Position numbers and translations under genes: made by a program. Below, in pieces: positions 16,114 to 27,142 of a stretch of 64,000 nucleotides of DNA (within the stretch, counting starts at the first letter, position 1; every line of letters begins with the position of its first letter). The notes under the pieces are model-generated. The model saw only the letters and a list, made by a program, of their open reading frames with translations, searched no databases and was not told the origin of the DNA. The stretch spans positions 2,196,501 through 2,260,500 of the forward strand of contig NZ_CP062253.1 in assembly GCF_014863585.1 (NCBI RefSeq), given 5' to 3'. This stretch comes from Pseudomonas gozinkensis. GTDB lineage: Bacteria; Pseudomonadota; Gammaproteobacteria; Pseudomonadales; Pseudomonadaceae.

Positions 16114-19100
16114 TTATTCCAGCAATCCTTTCAGCCCTTCCAGTGGCAACGGCCGGCTGTGCAGATAACCCTGATACAAATGGCAGCCCAATCCTTGCAG
16201 GAAGGCCAGTTGCTCCGGGGTTTCCACGCCTTCGGCGATCACTTCCAGTTCCAGGCTGCGGGCCATGGCGACGATGGCGCGGATGATCTCGGCGTCGTTG
16301 GGGTCGGTGGTGGCGTCGCGGATGAACGACTGATCGATCTTCAGCGTGTCCACCGGCAATCGTTTCAGATAGGTCAGCGATGAATAACCGGTGCCGAAAT
16401 CGTCCATGGCAAAACTCACGCCGAGTTTTTTCAGGCGACGCATTTTGCTGATGGTGTCTTCCAGGTTCTGTATGACGATGCCTTCAGTGATCTCCAGTTT
16501 CAGCAGCGAGCAGGGCAGGCCGTGGCTGCTCATGCTGCGCTCGATACGCTCGACGAAGTCGTTCTGGCGAAACTGCCGGGGGCTGATGTTCACGCACAGA
16601 CTGAAGGCCAGAGGATCGATCAGCTTTTCGGCGATCAATTGCTTGAAGGCTTCGCACGCCTCATCGAGGATCCAGGTGCCGACCTCCAGAATCAGCCCGC
16701 TGTCCTCCAGCACCTTGATGAATTCGGTGGGCGATTGCGCGCCGAGTTCCGGGTGATTCCAGCGCACCAGGGCTTCGGCGCCGATGATGCGGTTGTCCTG
16801 GGCGTCGATCTGCGGCTGGTAGTGCACGTCGAATTCGCCCCGGGACAGCGCCAGGCGCAGGTCGGTTTCCATCCGCAGCCGTTCGCTGGCCGCTTTCTGC
16901 ATGGTGTTGTGGTACATCTGCGTGGTGTTGCGTCCCGAATCCTTGGCCCGGTACAGCGCAATGTCGGCGCGTTTGAGCAGGTCGGTCGGAGTCGAGCCGT
17001 GATCGGGAATCAGCGCCACGCCGATGCTCGGCGTCACTTGCAGGCGCTGGCCGTCGAGGAACATCGGCTCCGACAGCAGTTCACGAATGGTGTCGGCCAG
17101 CTCGCGCACCTGAACGCTGACTTCATTGCGCGTGCCTTCCAGACCGCTGAGCAGCACCACGAACTCATCGCCACCGAGCCGCGCCACGGTGTCTTCCATG
17201 CGCACGCTGGCCTCAAGCCGCGCGGTGATGATTTTCAGCACCGTGTCGCCGACCGGGTGCCCCAGCGAGTCGTTGATGTGCTTGAAGTGATCCAGGTCGA
17301 GAAACAGCAGCGCACCGCGCAGGTTGTGGCGCTTGAGCAGGGCGATCTGCTGGCTCAGGCGATCCATCAGCAGCGCGCGGTTGGGCAGGTTGGTCAGCGG
17401 ATCGTGATAAGCCAGATGGCGGATCTGCGCTTCGGCGTTCTTCAGCAGGCTGACGTCCCGCGCCGTGAGTAACAGGCAGGCGGTTTCGTTGAGAGTGATC
17501 GGTTCGACCGAGACTTCCACCGTCAGTATCTCGCCGCGCTTGTTGCGCCCGAGCATTTCCTGATGGTGCACGCGGCCCTTGATCTGCAGCTCGGCGAGCA
17601 GTGCCGAGCGCTGTTTTTCCTCGGCCCAGATGCCGACCTGATACACAGTCTTTCCCACCACTTCGTCGGCGCGATAGCCGGTGAGGCGACAGAAACCGTC
17701 GTTGACCTCCAGATAGCGCCCGGTATCGCGCTCGGTGATGGTGATCGCGTCGGGGCTGGAGTGAAACGCCTTGGCGAATTTCTCTTCGCTGGCCTTGAGC
17801 GCCGCTTCCGAGCGCTGTTGCTGGGTAATGTCGCGCAGCGTGGTGACGATGCACGGCTGGTTGCCGACGCTGATCTGGCGGCTGGAAATCACGCAGGTCA
17901 GCGACTGACCGTCCTTGTGCTGGACGATGATCGCGACATTGCTCAGGCCCTGTTCGCGGATCACCCGTTCGATGCGTTGCAGGCTTTTTGCCGAGGCGTC
18001 CCACAGGCCGATTTCTTCGGCGGTGTGGCCGATCACATCAGTGGCGCTCCAGCCGAAGGTTTGGGAAAAGCTGGAATTGATCTCAATGAATTCCCCGGTT
18101 TCCTGTCGGGTCACGCAGATCGGGTCGGGGCTGACCTGGAACAACGTGGCGAATTTCTCTTCCGAAGCCACCAATCGTTGCTCGCGTTCAACCTGATCGG
18201 TGATGTCCAGCAGGGTGCCGGCCATGCGTAGCGGCGCGCCGTTGTCGTCGCGATAGAGGCGGGCGCGACTTTCCAGATAACGCGAGCTGCCGTCCGGCAG
18301 TTGCACGCGGTAAGTCAGCTGATAATTGCCGGCCGGGCCTTCTCGCAGGCTGCGATAGGCGTCGCGCATGCTGTCGCGCTCTTCGCCGGGGACGCCCTCG
18401 AAGAACTCTTCGAACGATTCATGGAACGGTTTCGGCTCCAGGCCGTGTAATTGCGCAGCGCGGGCCGAGCCGTAGAGCATGCCGCTGGGAATGTGCCAGT
18501 CCCAGGTGCCGAGCTGCGCCGAATCCAGCGCGAGGTCGAGGCGTTCCTGGCTGTCTTTCAGGGCATGTTCGGCGACTTTGCGTTCGGTGGTGTCGAGAAA
18601 GGTGCTGAGCAGGTACGGCTGGCCTTCGAGTTCGACCTTTTGCGCACTGAGGATGCCGTCGTGGATCTGGCCGTTGCTGGCGCGGAACTGCACTTCCATG
18701 CTGACCAGTTCGCCCTTGGCCTTGGTCTTCTTGACCAGCTCCGCCCGTTGCTCGGGATGTACCCAAAGGCCCAGTTCCAGGGTGGTGCGGCCGATGGCGC
18801 TCTGCACCGGCCAGCCGAACAGACTTTCGAAGTACTGGTTGGCCTCGCTGATCAGGCCGTCTTCCTGGCGGGTCAGCAGGACCATGTTCGGGCAGAGGTG
18901 GAACAGCGTGGCGAAACGTTTTTCGGAGCTGCTGAGGGCCTGTTCCCGCTGACGCTGGTGGGTGATTTCGCGGATCACCCCGATCATTCGGGGCCGGCCG
19001 TGTTTGTCCGGCAGCAGGCTGCCGTTGATCTCCAGCCAGTGCAGGCTGCCGTCGGGCCAGCGGATGCGGTGGTGCATCGCCTGTTCCAGCGGCGCGCCGG

Positions 19101-19392
19101 CGATTACGGCGTGGAAGGCGCGGATGGTTTTCGCCCGGTCTTCCGGCGGCAACAAGTCGAGGTATTCCAGGTCTTCGGGCAGCGGTTGTCGCGGATCGAA
19201 GCCGAACAAGGCCTGAGTGCCGCGCGACCAACTGATCTGGCCGCGCTCGATGTCCCAATACCAGGCGCCGAGCCGGGCGCCGTTGAGCGCCGCGAGCAAT
19301 TGTGGCGCGCTCTCCCAGCTCTGTTCGGAACGCCGTGGATCAATGGCCTGAATACGCGGCATCGGCGGAATACGGTCAACAGATTTCGGCAT
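16114..19392 (-). CDS. Multi-PAS GGDEF/EAL cyclic-di-GMP enzyme
   Basis: This 1092-residue cytosolic protein makes or breaks cyclic-di-GMP in response to signals sensed by PAS domains. Five PAS/PAC units follow one another at roughly residues 30-155, 156-280, 281-407, 408-530 and 531-655. Then comes a GGDEF domain (about 660-830) with the intact motif RLGGDEFVVLLSG, and an EAL domain (about 840-1085) with EALVRW, DDFGTGYSSL and the C-terminal EGVET, all intact. Both synthesis and hydrolysis are thus possible. No signal peptide or membrane segment is seen, unlike RbdA or MorA. The gene stands alone; the sensed signal is unknown. Confidence 0.93.
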   Translation of the reverse strand: MPKSVDRIPPMPRIQAIDPRRSEQSWESAPQLLAALNGARLGAWYWDIERGQISWSRGTQALFGFDPRQPLPEDLEYLDLLPPEDRAKTIRAFHAVIAGAPLEQAMHHRIRWPDGSLHWLEINGSLLPDKHGRPRMIGVIREITHQRQREQALSSSEKRFATLFHLCPNMVLLTRQEDGLISEANQYFESLFGWPVQSAIGRTTLELGLWVHPEQRAELVKKTKAKGELVSMEVQFRASNGQIHDGILSAQKVELEGQPYLLSTFLDTTERKVAEHALKDSQERLDLALDSAQLGTWDWHIPSGMLYGSARAAQLHGLEPKPFHESFEEFFEGVPGEERDSMRDAYRSLREGPAGNYQLTYRVQLPDGSSRYLESRARLYRDDNGAPLRMAGTLLDITDQVEREQRLVASEEKFATLFQVSPDPICVTRQETGEFIEINSSFSQTFGWSATDVIGHTAEEIGLWDASAKSLQRIERVIREQGLSNVAIIVQHKDGQSLTCVISSRQISVGNQPCIVTTLRDITQQQRSEAALKASEEKFAKAFHSSPDAITITERDTGRYLEVNDGFCRLTGYRADEVVGKTVYQVGIWAEEKQRSALLAELQIKGRVHHQEMLGRNKRGEILTVEVSVEPITLNETACLLLTARDVSLLKNAEAQIRHLAYHDPLTNLPNRALLMDRLSQQIALLKRHNLRGALLFLDLDHFKHINDSLGHPVGDTVLKIITARLEASVRMEDTVARLGGDEFVVLLSGLEGTRNEVSVQVRELADTIRELLSEPMFLDGQRLQVTPSIGVALIPDHGSTPTDLLKRADIALYRAKDSGRNTTQMYHNTMQKAASERLRMETDLRLALSRGEFDVHYQPQIDAQDNRIIGAEALVRWNHPELGAQSPTEFIKVLEDSGLILEVGTWILDEACEAFKQLIAEKLIDPLAFSLCVNISPRQFRQNDFVERIERSMSSHGLPCSLLKLEITEGIVIQNLEDTISKMRRLKKLGVSFAMDDFGTGYSSLTYLKRLPVDTLKIDQSFIRDATTDPNDAEIIRAIVAMARSLELEVIAEGVETPEQLAFLQGLGCHLYQGYLHSRPLPLEGLKGLLE

Positions 19393-19460
19393 TGTCGAGA
19401 GGCCTTGAGCTGATTGGGGCGTTTGGCACAGGGACGGCAGCTCTATAGGAGTAGCACAAG

Positions 19461-20351
19461 TTAGCCGAGAGTCCCTGGCAGATCGATTTGAGCGTCCAGC
19501 AGGGCCATAAACGCCCTTGCAGCATTCGACAGCGTCCTTTCAGTGTGCAGGATATAGCCTAGCTGGCGACTGAGCTGTATGCCCGGTAAAGGTATGCGTG
19601 CCACCTGTTCATCGAGCATCGTGCGCGGCAGAACGCTCCAGGCCAGGCCGATCGACACCATCATCTTGATGGTTTCCAGGTAGTTGGTGCTCATGGCGAT
19701 GTTCGGCGTCAGGCCCTGAGCCTCGAACAGCCGCTGCACAATATGGTGGGTAAAGGTGTTGCCGCCGGGGAAAACCGCCGGATGGCCGGCAATGTCCGCC
19801 AATGTGACGGCGCCGTTGCTGATCAATGAATGCTCCGGGGCGACCACGAAATCCAGCGGGTCATCCCAGACCGGCGTGGCCTTGACCAGCGTGTGCGGTT
19901 CCGGCGCCAGGGTGATGACTGCCAGTTCTGCCCGACCATGGAGAATTTCCTCGTAGGCCACTTCCGAATCGAGGAACTGAATATCCAGCGCCACCTGTGG
20001 GTAACGACGGGTGTATTCCCTTAATAAGGGTGGCAAGCGATGCAGGCCGATGTGGTGACTGGTGGCCAGGGTCAGACGACCGGTGACTTCGCCGGTCAGG
20101 TTGGTCAGGGCGCGGCGGGTGTCGTCGAGCACATTGAGAATCTGATAAGCCCGTGGCAGCAGGGCCCGGCCGGCCTCGGTCAGGCCCACTTCACGACCGA
20201 GCCGGTCGAACAGCCGCACATTCAATTGCTGCTCCAGCCCGGCGATGCGTTTGCTGATCGCCGGTTGCGTGAGGTGCAGCCGTTCACCGGCGCCGGAGAA
20301 GCTTCCGGTCTCGGCAATCGCGATAAAAGCATTGAGGTTGGCCAGGTCCAT
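19461..20351 (-). CDS. LysR-family regulator divergent from leuC
   Basis: The 296-residue protein has the LysR winged helix-turn-helix at residues 1-60 (MDLANLNAFIAIAETGSFSGAGERLHLTQPAISKRI region) and a periplasmic-binding-like effector domain from about 90. I use the ATG at 20351, where the LysR domain begins, not the ATG ten codons upstream. It is divergent from leuC with 140 bases between, the usual layout for a LysR regulator and its target; I recall the same arrangement in other pseudomonads. It probably controls leuCD, perhaps in response to a leucine-pathway intermediate; that is inference. Confidence 0.88.
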   Translation of the reverse strand: MDLANLNAFIAIAETGSFSGAGERLHLTQPAISKRIAGLEQQLNVRLFDRLGREVGLTEAGRALLPRAYQILNVLDDTRRALTNLTGEVTGRLTLATSHHIGLHRLPPLLREYTRRYPQVALDIQFLDSEVAYEEILHGRAELAVITLAPEPHTLVKATPVWDDPLDFVVAPEHSLISNGAVTLADIAGHPAVFPGGNTFTHHIVQRLFEAQGLTPNIAMSTNYLETIKMMVSIGLAWSVLPRTMLDEQVARIPLPGIQLSRQLGYILHTERTLSNAARAFMALLDAQIDLPGTLG

Positions 20352-20387
20352 GTTCGTATTCCAGTTGGTTATCCAAAGCATAAAAAA

Positions 20388-20419
20388 TATGAATTTGAGT
20401 TATTTAATCTAACCTCATA
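20388..20419. promoter_or_regulatory. Possible LysR binding region between the regulator and leuC
   Basis: An AT-rich imperfect inverted repeat with outer arms TATGA (20388-20392) and TCATA (20415-20419) lies between the divergent starts. LysR proteins usually bind such dyads. The match is loose. Confidence 0.35.
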
Positions 20420-20491
20420 GGATCGGCCTCACAAGCCAAAGGGTTATTGATAAGCCCAGGGCATAGAAACAAGCTGATGAGGAACCGTCTG

Positions 20492-21910
20492 ATGGCCGGC
20501 AAAACGCTCTACGACAAGCTCTGGGATTCGCATTTGGTCAAGCAGCGCGACGATGGCTCGGCGCTGATCTATATCGATCGTCACATCATCCACGAAGTGA
20601 CCTCGCCGCAAGCCTTCGAAGGCCTGCGTCTGGCCGGGCGCAAGCCGTGGCGCATCGATGCCAACATCGCCACCCCGGACCACAACGTACCGACCACCCC
20701 GGAGCGCAAGGGCGGCATCGAAGCCATTGCCGACCAGGTCTCGCGTTTGCAGGTTCAGACCCTCGACGATAACTGTGATGAATACGGCATCGTCGAATTC
20801 AAGATGAACGACGTGCGCCAGGGCATTGTTCACGTGATCAGCCCGGAGCAGGGCGCGACCTTGCCGGGCATGACCGTGGTTTGCGGCGACTCGCACACCT
20901 CGACCCACGGCGCGTTCGGCGCCTTGGCCCACGGGATCGGCACTTCCGAGGTCGAGCATGTGCTCGCCACCCAGTGCCTGGTCGCCAAGAAAATGAAGAA
21001 CATGCTGGTGCGCGTCGAAGGCCAGTTGCCGTTCGGCGTGACCGCCAAGGACATCGTACTCGCGGTGATCGGCAAGATCGGCACCGCTGGCGGTAACGGC
21101 CATGCCATCGAGTTCGCCGGCAGCGCGATTCGCGACCTGTCCATCGAAGGCCGCATGACCATCTGTAACATGTCCATCGAAGCCGGTGCCCGCGTGGGCC
21201 TGGTGGCGGCGGATCAGAAGACTGTGGATTACGTCAACGGTCGTCCTTTCGCACCGAAAGGCGCCGAGTGGGATCTGGCTGTCGAGTCCTGGAAAGATCT
21301 GGTGTCCGACGCCGACGCGCATTTCGACACCGTGGTCGAGCTCGACGCCGCGCAGATCAAGCCGCAGGTCAGCTGGGGCACTTCGCCGGAAATGGTCTTG
21401 GCCGTTGATCAGAACGTGCCGGACCCGGCCAAAGAGATGGATCTGGTCAAACGCGACTCGATCGTCCGTGCCTTGAAATACATGGGTTTGACCGCCAATC
21501 AGGCGATCACCGACATTCAACTCGATCGCGTATTCATCGGCTCCTGCACCAACTCGCGGATCGAAGACTTGCGCGCTGCCGCGGTGATCGCCAAGGGCCG
21601 CAAGGTTGCGTCGACCATCAAGCAGGCCATCGTGGTTCCGGGCTCGGGTCTGGTGAAGGCGCAGGCCGAGGCCGAAGGTCTGGACAAGATCTTCCTCGAA
21701 GCCGGTTTCGAATGGCGTGAGCCGGGTTGCTCGATGTGCCTGGCGATGAATCCGGACCGCTTGGAGTCCGGCGAGCATTGCGCCTCGACGTCCAACCGTA
21801 ACTTCGAAGGCCGTCAGGGCGCCGGTGGCCGTACCCACCTCGTCAGCCCGGCCATGGCCGCTGCGGCGGCGGTGAACGGTCGTTTCATCGACGTTCGTGA
21901 ATTGATCTAA
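20492..21910 (+). CDS. leuC: 3-isopropylmalate dehydratase large subunit
   Basis: LeuC (472 residues) with LeuD isomerises 2-isopropylmalate to 3-isopropylmalate in leucine synthesis. It is an aconitase-type protein holding a 4Fe-4S cluster. The cluster cysteines are in [10 protein letters not shown] (near residue 347) and [10 protein letters not shown] (near 407-410). The aconitase-type motif [19 protein letters not shown] is near 131-149. The start at 20492 has GAGGAA nine bases upstream; a longer frame adds 15 residues and is not supported. leuD follows after 11 bases. Confidence 0.98.
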   Translation: MAGKTLYDKLWDSHLVKQRDDGSALIYIDRHIIHEVTSPQAFEGLRLAGRKPWRIDANIATPDHNVPTTPERKGGIEAIADQVSRLQVQTLDDNCDEYGIVEFKMNDVRQGIVHVISPEQGATLPGMTVVCGDSHTSTHGAFGALAHGIGTSEVEHVLATQCLVAKKMKNMLVRVEGQLPFGVTAKDIVLAVIGKIGTAGGNGHAIEFAGSAIRDLSIEGRMTICNMSIEAGARVGLVAADQKTVDYVNGRPFAPKGAEWDLAVESWKDLVSDADAHFDTVVELDAAQIKPQVSWGTSPEMVLAVDQNVPDPAKEMDLVKRDSIVRALKYMGLTANQAITDIQLDRVFIGSCTNSRIEDLRAAAVIAKGRKVASTIKQAIVVPGSGLVKAQAEAEGLDKIFLEAGFEWREPGCSMCLAMNPDRLESGEHCASTSNRNFEGRQGAGGRTHLVSPAMAAAAAVNGRFIDVRELI

Positions 21911-21921
21911 AGGAGCGCAGC

Positions 21922-22566
21922 ATGAAAGCTTTTACCCAGCACACTGGTCTCGTCGCGCCTCTGGATCGTGCCAACGTCGACACCGACCAGATCATTCCGA
22001 AGCAGTTTCTGAAGTCGATCAAGCGCACCGGTTTCGGTCCGAACCTGTTCGACGAGTGGCGTTACCTCGATGTGGGTCAGCCGTATCAGGACAACTCCAA
22101 GCGTCCGCTGAACAAGGAGTTCGTGCTCAACGCCGAGCGTTATCAAGGCGCCAGCGTGCTACTGGCCCGCGAGAACTTCGGTTGCGGCTCCAGCCGTGAG
22201 CACGCGCCGTGGGCGCTGGAAGAGTACGGTTTCCGCAGCATCATCGCGCCGAGCTACGCCGACATCTTCTTCAACAACAGCTTCAAGAACGGCTTGCTGC
22301 CGATCATCCTGAGCGACGCAGAAGTCGACGAGCTGTTCAAGCAAGTCGAGGCCGCGCCGGGCTATCAGTTGCAGATCGATCTGCACGAGCAGACCGTGAC
22401 CAGCCCAAATGGCAAGGTCTATCGCTTCGAGATCGACGCTTTCCGCAAACACTGCCTGCTCAACGGCCTGGACGACATCGGCCTGACCTTGCAGGACGGC
22501 GATGCGATTGCCGCGTTTGAAGCGAAGCATCGCGCGAGTCAGCCGTGGTTGTTCCGCGACGCGTGA
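21922..22566 (+). CDS. leuD: 3-isopropylmalate dehydratase small subunit
   Basis: LeuD (214 residues) is the swivelling subunit that completes the LeuCD active site. The conserved start [30 protein letters not shown] and the motif [16 protein letters not shown] (near residues 73-88) are present. The ribosome site is AAAGGAGCG. Length is typical of the bacterial LeuD2 type used with LeuC in proteobacteria. It shares an operon with leuC; a REPIN separates it from the methyltransferase gene. Confidence 0.98.
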   Translation: MKAFTQHTGLVAPLDRANVDTDQIIPKQFLKSIKRTGFGPNLFDEWRYLDVGQPYQDNSKRPLNKEFVLNAERYQGASVLLARENFGCGSSREHAPWALEEYGFRSIIAPSYADIFFNNSFKNGLLPIILSDAEVDELFKQVEAAPGYQLQIDLHEQTVTSPNGKVYRFEIDAFRKHCLLNGLDDIGLTLQDGDAIAAFEAKHRASQPWLFRDA

Positions 22567-22599
22567 TTGATTCGAGATTGATGTAGTCAGGTCTGGCCT

Positions 22600-22672
22600 C
22601 ATCGCTGGCAAGCCAGCTCCCACAGGTTTGATGAACACCGCAAACATTGTGGGAGCTGGCTTGCCAGCGATG
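22600..22672. repeat. REPIN (paired inverted REP elements), second copy
   Basis: Two 25-bp perfect inverted arms (22600-22624 and 22648-22672) contain the same core GCTGGCAAGCCAGCTCCCAC as the element after uvrB. The spacer is 23 bases. It sits between leuD and the methyltransferase gene, both plus strand. Confidence 0.85.
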
Positions 22673-22711
22673 GGGGCAGACCAAGCAACCCAAAATCAAA
22701 GGGAAGTACTC

Positions 22712-23479
22712 ATGACCAGCACCGCCCAGCACAGTCAGGTTGTACAAAAGCAATTCGGTGAACAGGCCGCCGCCTACCTGAGCAGCGCCGTTCACGCTCA
22801 AGGCACTGAATTTGCGCTGCTGCAGGCTGAACTGGCGGGGCAGGGCGAGGCGCGGGTGCTGGACCTGGGATGCGGCGCCGGGCACGTGAGTTTTCACGTC
22901 GCTCCGTTGGTGAAGGAAGTGGTGGCGTACGACCTGTCGCAGCAGATGCTCGACGTGGTCGCCGCCGCTGCCGTTGATCGCGGCTTGAGCAACGTGTCCA
23001 CGGTCAACGGCGCCGCCGAGCGTCTGCCGTTTATCGATGGTGAGTTCGACTTCGTGTTCAGCCGCTATTCGGCGCACCATTGGAGCGATCTCGGCGTGGC
23101 CTTGCGCGAAGTGCGTCGGGTGCTGAAGCCGGGCGGCGTGGCGGCGTTCATCGATGTGCTGTCGCCGGGCAGTCCGCTGTTCGACACCTATTTGCAGAGT
23201 GTCGAAGTGCTGCGCGATACCAGCCATGTGCGCGATTATTCGGCCGGTGAGTGGTTGCGTCAGGTCAGTGAAGCCGGTCTGCACACCCGCAGCACCTCGC
23301 GTCAGCGCCTGCGTCTGGAGTACAACAGCTGGGTCGAGCGCATGCGCACACCCGAAGTGATGCGCGCCGCGATCCGCCAGTTGCAGCAATCGATGGGCAA
23401 CGAAGTGCGCGAATATTTTGAGATTGAGGCCGATGGTTCGTTCAGTACAGATGTACTGGTGCTCTGGGCTGAAAAGTAA
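22712..23479 (+). CDS. Class I SAM-dependent methyltransferase
   Basis: The 255-residue cytosolic protein is a UbiE/Methyltransf_11-type enzyme. SAM-binding motif I is VLDLGCGAGHVSFHV (near residue 48-62), motif II acidic residue is in EVVAYDLSQQML, and the post-II region DFVFSRYSAHHWSDL is near 112-126. The substrate is unknown; small molecules are usual for this family. The start at 22712 follows AAAGGGAAG; a longer frame runs back into the REPIN and is rejected. It lies between leuD and leuB, an insertion into the leucine genes that I recall from other pseudomonads, which hints at a conserved but undefined role. Confidence 0.88.
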   Translation: MTSTAQHSQVVQKQFGEQAAAYLSSAVHAQGTEFALLQAELAGQGEARVLDLGCGAGHVSFHVAPLVKEVVAYDLSQQMLDVVAAAAVDRGLSNVSTVNGAAERLPFIDGEFDFVFSRYSAHHWSDLGVALREVRRVLKPGGVAAFIDVLSPGSPLFDTYLQSVEVLRDTSHVRDYSAGEWLRQVSEAGLHTRSTSRQRLRLEYNSWVERMRTPEVMRAAIRQLQQSMGNEVREYFEIEADGSFSTDVLVLWAEK

Positions 23480-23548
23480 TCCTGAAACGATAAGTATTTT
23501 TCCGGGCGCGCCAGCCGATGGCGCACCGACTGAAGACACGAGGAAAGC

Positions 23549-24631
<1,083 letters not shown>

Positions 24632-24637
24632 TCTCTC

Positions 24638-24679
24638 GGGCCCGCTGCGAAATTCAATACAAAGCAGCGGCCCACTTTT
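24638..24679 (+). terminator. Possible terminator of leuB
   Basis: GGGCCCGCTGC (24638-24648) can pair with GCAGCGGCCC (24664-24673) with one bulged C, followed by ACTTTTC. The T tract is short and it lies close to the asd start, so partial read-through is likely. Confidence 0.5.
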
Positions 24680-24697
24680 CAAGAAGGTGTAGTTGCG

Positions 24698-25810
24698 ATG
24701 AAACGTGTAGGTCTGATCGGTTGGCGCGGCATGGTCGGTTCCGTGCTCATGCAGCGGATGCTGGAAGAGCAGGATTTCGATCTTATCGAGCCGGTGTTTT
24801 TCACCACTTCCAATGTCGGTGGCCAAGGCCCGTCCGTGGGCAAGGACATTGCTCCGCTCAAGGACGCTTACAGCATTGAAGAGCTGAAGACCCTCGACGT
24901 GATCCTGACCTGCCAGGGCGGCGACTACACCAGCGAAGTGTTCCCGAAGCTGCGCGAAGCCGGCTGGCAGGGTTACTGGATCGACGCGGCCTCGAGCCTG
25001 CGGATGAACGACGACGCCGTCATCATCCTCGACCCGGTCAACCGCAAGGTCATCGACCAGCAGCTGGACGCGGGCACCAAGAACTACATCGGCGGCAACT
25101 GCACCGTCAGCCTGATGCTGATGGGCCTGGGCGGTCTGTTCGAGGCCGGTCTGGTCGAATGGATGAGCGCCATGACCTATCAGGCGGCTTCCGGTGCCGG
25201 CGCGCAGAACATGCGTGAACTGATCAAGCAGATGGGCGCGACCCACGCCGCTGTCGCCGATCAACTGGCCGATCCTGCCAGCGCGATCCTCGACATCGAC
25301 CGTCGTGTGGCCGAAGCCATGCGCAGCGATGCGTACCCGACCGAAAACTTCGGTGTACCGCTGGCCGGCAGCCTGATCCCGTGGATCGACAAGGAACTGC
25401 CGAACGGCCAGAGCCGCGAAGAGTGGAAGGCCCAGGCCGAGACCAACAAGATCCTCGGCCGCTTCAAGAGCCCGATCCCGGTCGATGGCATCTGCGTGCG
25501 CATTGGCGCCATGCGTTGCCACAGCCAGGCACTGACCATCAAGCTGAACAAGGACGTGCCGATCGCCGACATCGAAGGGCTGATCAGCCAGCACAACCCT
25601 TGGGTCAAACTGGTGCCGAACCAGCGCGAAATCAGCATGCAGGAGCTGAGCCCGACGAAAGTCACCGGCACCCTGAACGTACCGGTCGGTCGTCTGCGCA
25701 AGCTGAACATGGGTTCGCAGTTCGTCGGTGCTTTCACCGTCGGCGACCAGCTGCTGTGGGGCGCGGCCGAACCGCTGCGTCGCATGCTGCGGATCCTGCT
25801 TGAGCGTTGA
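24698..25810 (+). CDS. asd: Aspartate-semialdehyde dehydrogenase
   Basis: Asd (370 residues) reduces beta-aspartyl phosphate to aspartate semialdehyde, the branch point for lysine, methionine, threonine and diaminopimelate. The NADP-binding start is [18 protein letters not shown]. The catalytic Cys is in [11 protein letters not shown] (near residue 135) and the active-site His in [16 protein letters not shown] (near 274). The length matches the long Gram-negative type. The ribosome site is AAGAAGGTG. It has its own terminator, and an Asd-like paralogue without the catalytic residues follows 110 bases later. Confidence 0.98.
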   Translation: MKRVGLIGWRGMVGSVLMQRMLEEQDFDLIEPVFFTTSNVGGQGPSVGKDIAPLKDAYSIEELKTLDVILTCQGGDYTSEVFPKLREAGWQGYWIDAASSLRMNDDAVIILDPVNRKVIDQQLDAGTKNYIGGNCTVSLMLMGLGGLFEAGLVEWMSAMTYQAASGAGAQNMRELIKQMGATHAAVADQLADPASAILDIDRRVAEAMRSDAYPTENFGVPLAGSLIPWIDKELPNGQSREEWKAQAETNKILGRFKSPIPVDGICVRIGAMRCHSQALTIKLNKDVPIADIEGLISQHNPWVKLVPNQREISMQELSPTKVTGTLNVPVGRLRKLNMGSQFVGAFTVGDQLLWGAAEPLRRMLRILLER

Positions 25811-25829
25811 TCGCTTGATGCAATGAAAG

Positions 25830-25863
25830 AACCCGTGCCTTGCAAGAGGCGCGGGTTTTTTTT
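25830..25863 (+). terminator. Terminator of asd
   Basis: An 11-bp stem with one G-U pair (25830-25840 with 25847-25857) is followed by eight T. Confidence 0.9.
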
Positions 25864-25922
25864 GCCTGCGTGGCGGCCACCCGGTAAAGTGCCGCTCCCC
25901 CCGTTTCGCCAGAGGTAGCAAC

Positions 25923-26933
25923 ATGACCCAGACCCTTGATATTGCCGTGATCGGCGCCACCGGTACTGTCGGCGAAACCCTGGTGCAGATTCTTGAAGAG
26001 CGCGACTTCCCGGTCGGCACCTTGCACCTGTTGGCCAGCAGCGAATCCGCCGGTAGCTCCGTGCTGTTTCGCAACAAGAACGTGCGCGTGCGTGAAGTCG
26101 ACGAGTTCGATTTCAGCAAGGTCAAGCTTGCGTTCTTCGCCGCCGGGCCGGCCATCACCCTGAGTTACGCTGCCCGCGCTCACGCGGCGGGTTGTTCGCT
26201 GGTCGACCTGTCCGGTGCGTTGCCGGCGGATCAGGCGCCGCAAGTGGTGCCGGAAGCCAATGCCAATGTACTGGTCGGTTTGGAAGTGCCGTTCCAGGTC
26301 AGCAGTCCGAGCCCGTCGGCCACCACATTGGCCGTGGTGCTGGCACCGTTGCTCGATCTGATCGAGCTGCAATATGTGCATGTCACCGCCAATCTGGCGG
26401 TTTCCGCCCAGGGCCGCGAAGCCGTGACCGAGCTGGCGCGCCAGACCGCCGAGCTGCTGAACATGCGTCCGCTGGAGCCGACATTCTTCGATCGGCAGAT
26501 GGCTTTCAACCTGCTGGCTCAGGTCGGTACGCCCGACGCGCAAGGCCATACGCTGCTGGAAAAACGTCTGGTGCGCGAGCTGCGTCAGGTGCTGGCCAAG
26601 CCTTTATTAAAGATTTCCGCAACTTGCGTTCAAGCCCCGGTGTTTTTTGGCGATAGCTTTAGCGTGACCTTGCAGTCAGCGAGCGCGGTCGACCTGGAAA
26701 AGGTCAACGCCGCACTTGAGGACGCCGAGGGCATCGAGCTGGTCGAGGCCGGAGATTATCCAACCGCCGTTGGTGACGCGGTGGGGCAGGACGTGGTCTA
26801 CGTCGGGCGCGTGCGCGCCGGTGTCGACGAGCCGTCGGAACTTAATCTGTGGCTGACGTCAGATAACGTACGCAAAGGTGCGGCCCTCAACGCCGTGCAG
26901 GTCGCCGAGTTGTTGATAAAAGACCTGCTGTAA
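25923..26933 (+). CDS. Asd-like (Usg-type) protein lacking catalytic residues
   Basis: This 336-residue protein has the aspartate-semialdehyde dehydrogenase fold: the nucleotide-binding start is LDIAVIGATGTVGETLVQIL. Where active Asd proteins have NPNCST with the catalytic Cys, it reads SSPSPSAT (near residue 131-138), and where the catalytic His stands in VPVxxGHS it reads APVFFGDSFSV. Both key residues are therefore absent and catalysis is unlikely. It corresponds to the Usg-type paralogues found beside asd. Its job is unknown; a regulatory or partner role for Asd is one possibility. It lies between asd and fimV, with the asd terminator upstream. Confidence 0.88.
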   Translation: MTQTLDIAVIGATGTVGETLVQILEERDFPVGTLHLLASSESAGSSVLFRNKNVRVREVDEFDFSKVKLAFFAAGPAITLSYAARAHAAGCSLVDLSGALPADQAPQVVPEANANVLVGLEVPFQVSSPSPSATTLAVVLAPLLDLIELQYVHVTANLAVSAQGREAVTELARQTAELLNMRPLEPTFFDRQMAFNLLAQVGTPDAQGHTLLEKRLVRELRQVLAKPLLKISATCVQAPVFFGDSFSVTLQSASAVDLEKVNAALEDAEGIELVEAGDYPTAVGDAVGQDVVYVGRVRAGVDEPSELNLWLTSDNVRKGAALNAVQVAELLIKDLL

Positions 26934-27142
26934 AAGATACTTGGCAACAATTTGTCGACTGATTCTAGCCGGGCGCTATGCTTGGCCGGAGCACTCGATG
27001 ACGTGTCACCCTCCGGGACTTTCCGGGGCATCAAAGAAATGATCGCGCGCGGCATGCAGTCGTCGTCGCGCGCAATGCCTTACGGCAGCGATATTCAACA
27101 TCTTCTCGCTGGCCGAGGAACGTTCAAACAAAGGAAGAGGCT

